Source: GCA-016699105 sp036518915 (GTDB lineage: Bacteria; Patescibacteriota; Saccharimonadia; UBA4664). Taken from it: a DNA stretch of 5,208 nt. Positions within the stretch are counted from its first letter, which is position 1; each line of letters begins with the position of its first letter. Location: the NCBI GenBank assembly GCA_036518915.1, contig DATDME010000057.1:1-5208 (forward strand), read 5' to 3'. A program made the translations under genes and the position numbers. Positions 4,852 to 5,208 of the stretch are shown here, piece after piece. The notes below the pieces were generated by a model. The model searched no databases and had not been told where the DNA came from. It was given only the letters and a program-made list of their open reading frames with translations.

Positions 4852-4889
4852 TTAAAATAACCTTACCTCCGGGTGGGGTTATTTTAATG
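4850..4889 (+). terminator. Second intrinsic terminator, paralogous to the first
   Basis: An 18-bp stem (4850-4867 with 4872-4889) closes a TCCG (UNCG-type) tetraloop. As in the first terminator, it begins with the CA of a CCA end, has an A/T-rich lower stem and an ACC/GGTGGGG core, and is followed by GAA. The lower stem sequence differs from the first copy yet stays fully paired. It should work on both strands. Confidence 0.85.
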
Positions 4890-4948
4890 AAAATCGGATT
4901 TGTTTCCCAATAAGGAACCAAAACCCAAAGGCTAGTCACCAGCCCTCC

Positions 4949-4974
4949 GCCCCGCATGACAGCCCCGCATGACA
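4949..4974. repeat. Perfect 13-bp tandem duplication
   Basis: GCCCCGCATGACA occurs at 4949-4961 and again directly at 4962-4974. The second copy ends four bases before the -35 box of the following promoter. It may be replication slippage or a pair of regulator sites. The rest of 4890-4977 shows no gene or other structure that I can support. Confidence 0.8.
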
Positions 4975-4977
4975 CCA

Positions 4978-5006
4978 TTGCCAATCGCCCCTGAATATGC
5001 TATCGT
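4978..5006 (+). promoter_or_regulatory. Putative promoter TTGCCA - 17 bp - TATCGT with extended TG
   Basis: TTGCCA (4978-4983) and TATCGT (5001-5006) are spaced by 17 bp, and TG at 4998-4999 makes an extended -10. CCCTGAA (4989-4995) and TTCAGGG (5007-5013) form a perfect inverted repeat around the -10 box. Transcription would start near 5013 and run through the structured element into tRNA-Thr(GGU). The -10 is weak, so confidence is moderate. Confidence 0.5.
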
Positions 5007-5014
5007 TTCAGGGT

Positions 5015-5029
5015 TGGAATGATTCCAAG
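5015..5029 (+). other. Perfect palindrome TTGGAAT-G-ATTCCAA
   Basis: A seven-base perfect inverted repeat centred on G5022 lies just after the predicted transcription start. As DNA it could be an operator. As RNA its 3' arm overlaps the first strand of the long helix (5025-5041), so the two folds exclude each other. Confidence 0.5.
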
Positions 5030-5147
5030 GTTCGCACATTGACGCAGTACGAGGAATGACCGAAGCCCGCAAAGGAGCCGTGCTAGACGCACGGTGACTG
5101 CGGACTGGAGGGAATGACAACGTAATGTGGCAATGTGCGGAGCTTGG
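5025..5147 (+). ncRNA. Candidate structured RNA element upstream of tRNA-Thr(GGU)
   Basis: Positions 5025-5041 pair with 5131-5147 over 17 positions with a single G-G mismatch and one G-U pair. Inside, CCGCA (5067-5071) pairs with TGCGG (5099-5103), and CCGTGC-TAGAC-GCACGG (5078-5094) forms an apical hairpin. Between the outer and inner helices the strands are purine-rich and carry similar motifs (GAGGAATGAC at 5051-5060, GAGGGAATGAC at 5108-5118). The element sits between a putative promoter and a tRNA that begins six bases later, so it may be a co-transcribed small RNA or a processed leader. I do not see the signatures of SRP RNA, tmRNA, RNase P RNA, 5S rRNA or a T-box. Alternatively the 17-bp ends are the terminal repeats of a small non-autonomous mobile element; GTCATTCC on the minus strand resembles common dispersed palindromic repeats. 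Confidence 0.5.
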
Positions 5148-5153
5148 TTGTAG

Positions 5154-5208
5154 GCCCAAGTAGCTCAGTGGCAGAGCACTTCCATGGTAAGGAAGGGGTC
5201 GTGGGTTC
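5154..5208 (+). tRNA. tRNA-Thr (anticodon GGU), truncated by the window end
   Basis: Acceptor 5' strand GCCCAAG (5154-5160) is followed by U8-A9, D-stem GCTC/GAGC, anticodon stem CTTCC/GGAAG with loop ATGGTAA (anticodon GGT), a five-base variable region and the start of the T-arm (GTGGG-TTC). The 3' part lies outside the window. GGU reads ACC and ACU, complementing the UGU isoacceptor at 3440. In many bacteria tRNA-Tyr and tRNA-Thr(GGU) lie together just upstream of tuf, which could be next. Confidence 0.93.

Noticed and set aside
4423..4860. A + strand ORF running through the HIT gene end, tRNA-Tyr and the first terminator
   Set aside because: It crosses a tRNA and a terminator hairpin and has no protein-like composition.
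5014..5150. Assignment of the structured element to 6S RNA, SRP RNA, tmRNA, RNase P RNA, 5S rRNA or a T-box
   Set aside because: The length or the conserved motifs of each family do not fit what is visible, and a covariance-model search was not possible.
4694..5159. Minus-strand ORFs across the RNA-rich region (4694-4984 and 4932-5159)
   Set aside because: They are antisense to terminators, tRNA-like sequence and the structured element and lack recognisable motifs or start signals.
1..5208. CRISPR array, insertion sequence with transposase, or recoded UGA
   Set aside because: No regularly spaced repeats and no transposase or integrase motif are present, and UGA ends two well-supported genes.

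Overview
The window is a GC-rich stretch of a compact bacterial genome in which every feature I can support lies on the + strand. TGA and TAA both end genes, so the standard bacterial code fits and recoded UGA is excluded. Very tight gene packing, a short DNA polymerase III delta-prime-like protein, promoters that put the start codon at or next to the transcription start, and a genome-encoded tRNA CCA are compatible with a reduced-genome lineage such as Patescibacteria/CPR. That placement is inference only, and no marker gene here fixes the taxon.

Layout. Positions 1-74 hold the last codons of an unrecognised gene. After a 143-bp gap with two hairpins comes a chain of four genes: an ion-channel-like protein with an RCK (TrkA-N/TrkA-C) regulator but no canonical K+ filter (218-1210); an RluA/RluD-family rRNA pseudouridine synthase translationally coupled to it by a 4-bp GTGA overlap (1207-2100); a HolB-like clamp-loader subunit without a P-loop (2110-2820); and a membrane-anchored TPR protein (2823-3389). 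A well-formed promoter then serves tRNA-Thr(UGU) (3440-3514). It is followed by a GalT-branch HIT-superfamily nucleotidyltransferase (3569-4546) with an HLHFQ motif. Four of the five complete genes have a -10 hexamer only 7-9 nt before the start codon and no Shine-Dalgarno sequence, which is the pattern of leaderless transcription.

The last 660 bp contain no believable protein gene but are dense in RNA features. tRNA-Tyr(GUA) (4597-4682) runs directly into a strong bidirectional terminator that shares its CCA end. Downstream, the tRNA-Tyr 3' end occurs a second time. That copy is split in the T-loop by exactly 74 nt of unrelated structured sequence and is followed by a second terminator with the same architecture but a different paired sequence. 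Further on, a promoter leads into a 123-nt element closed by a 17-position helix (5025-5147), six nucleotides ahead of tRNA-Thr(GGU), which is cut by the window end.

The protein genes look like ordinary housekeeping and envelope functions: translation, replication, ion homeostasis and nucleotide-sugar metabolism. The part most likely to be new is the tRNA-linked RNA region at 4597-5160, where structured elements are inserted into or placed beside tRNA genes. I could not assign either element to a known RNA family by eye.
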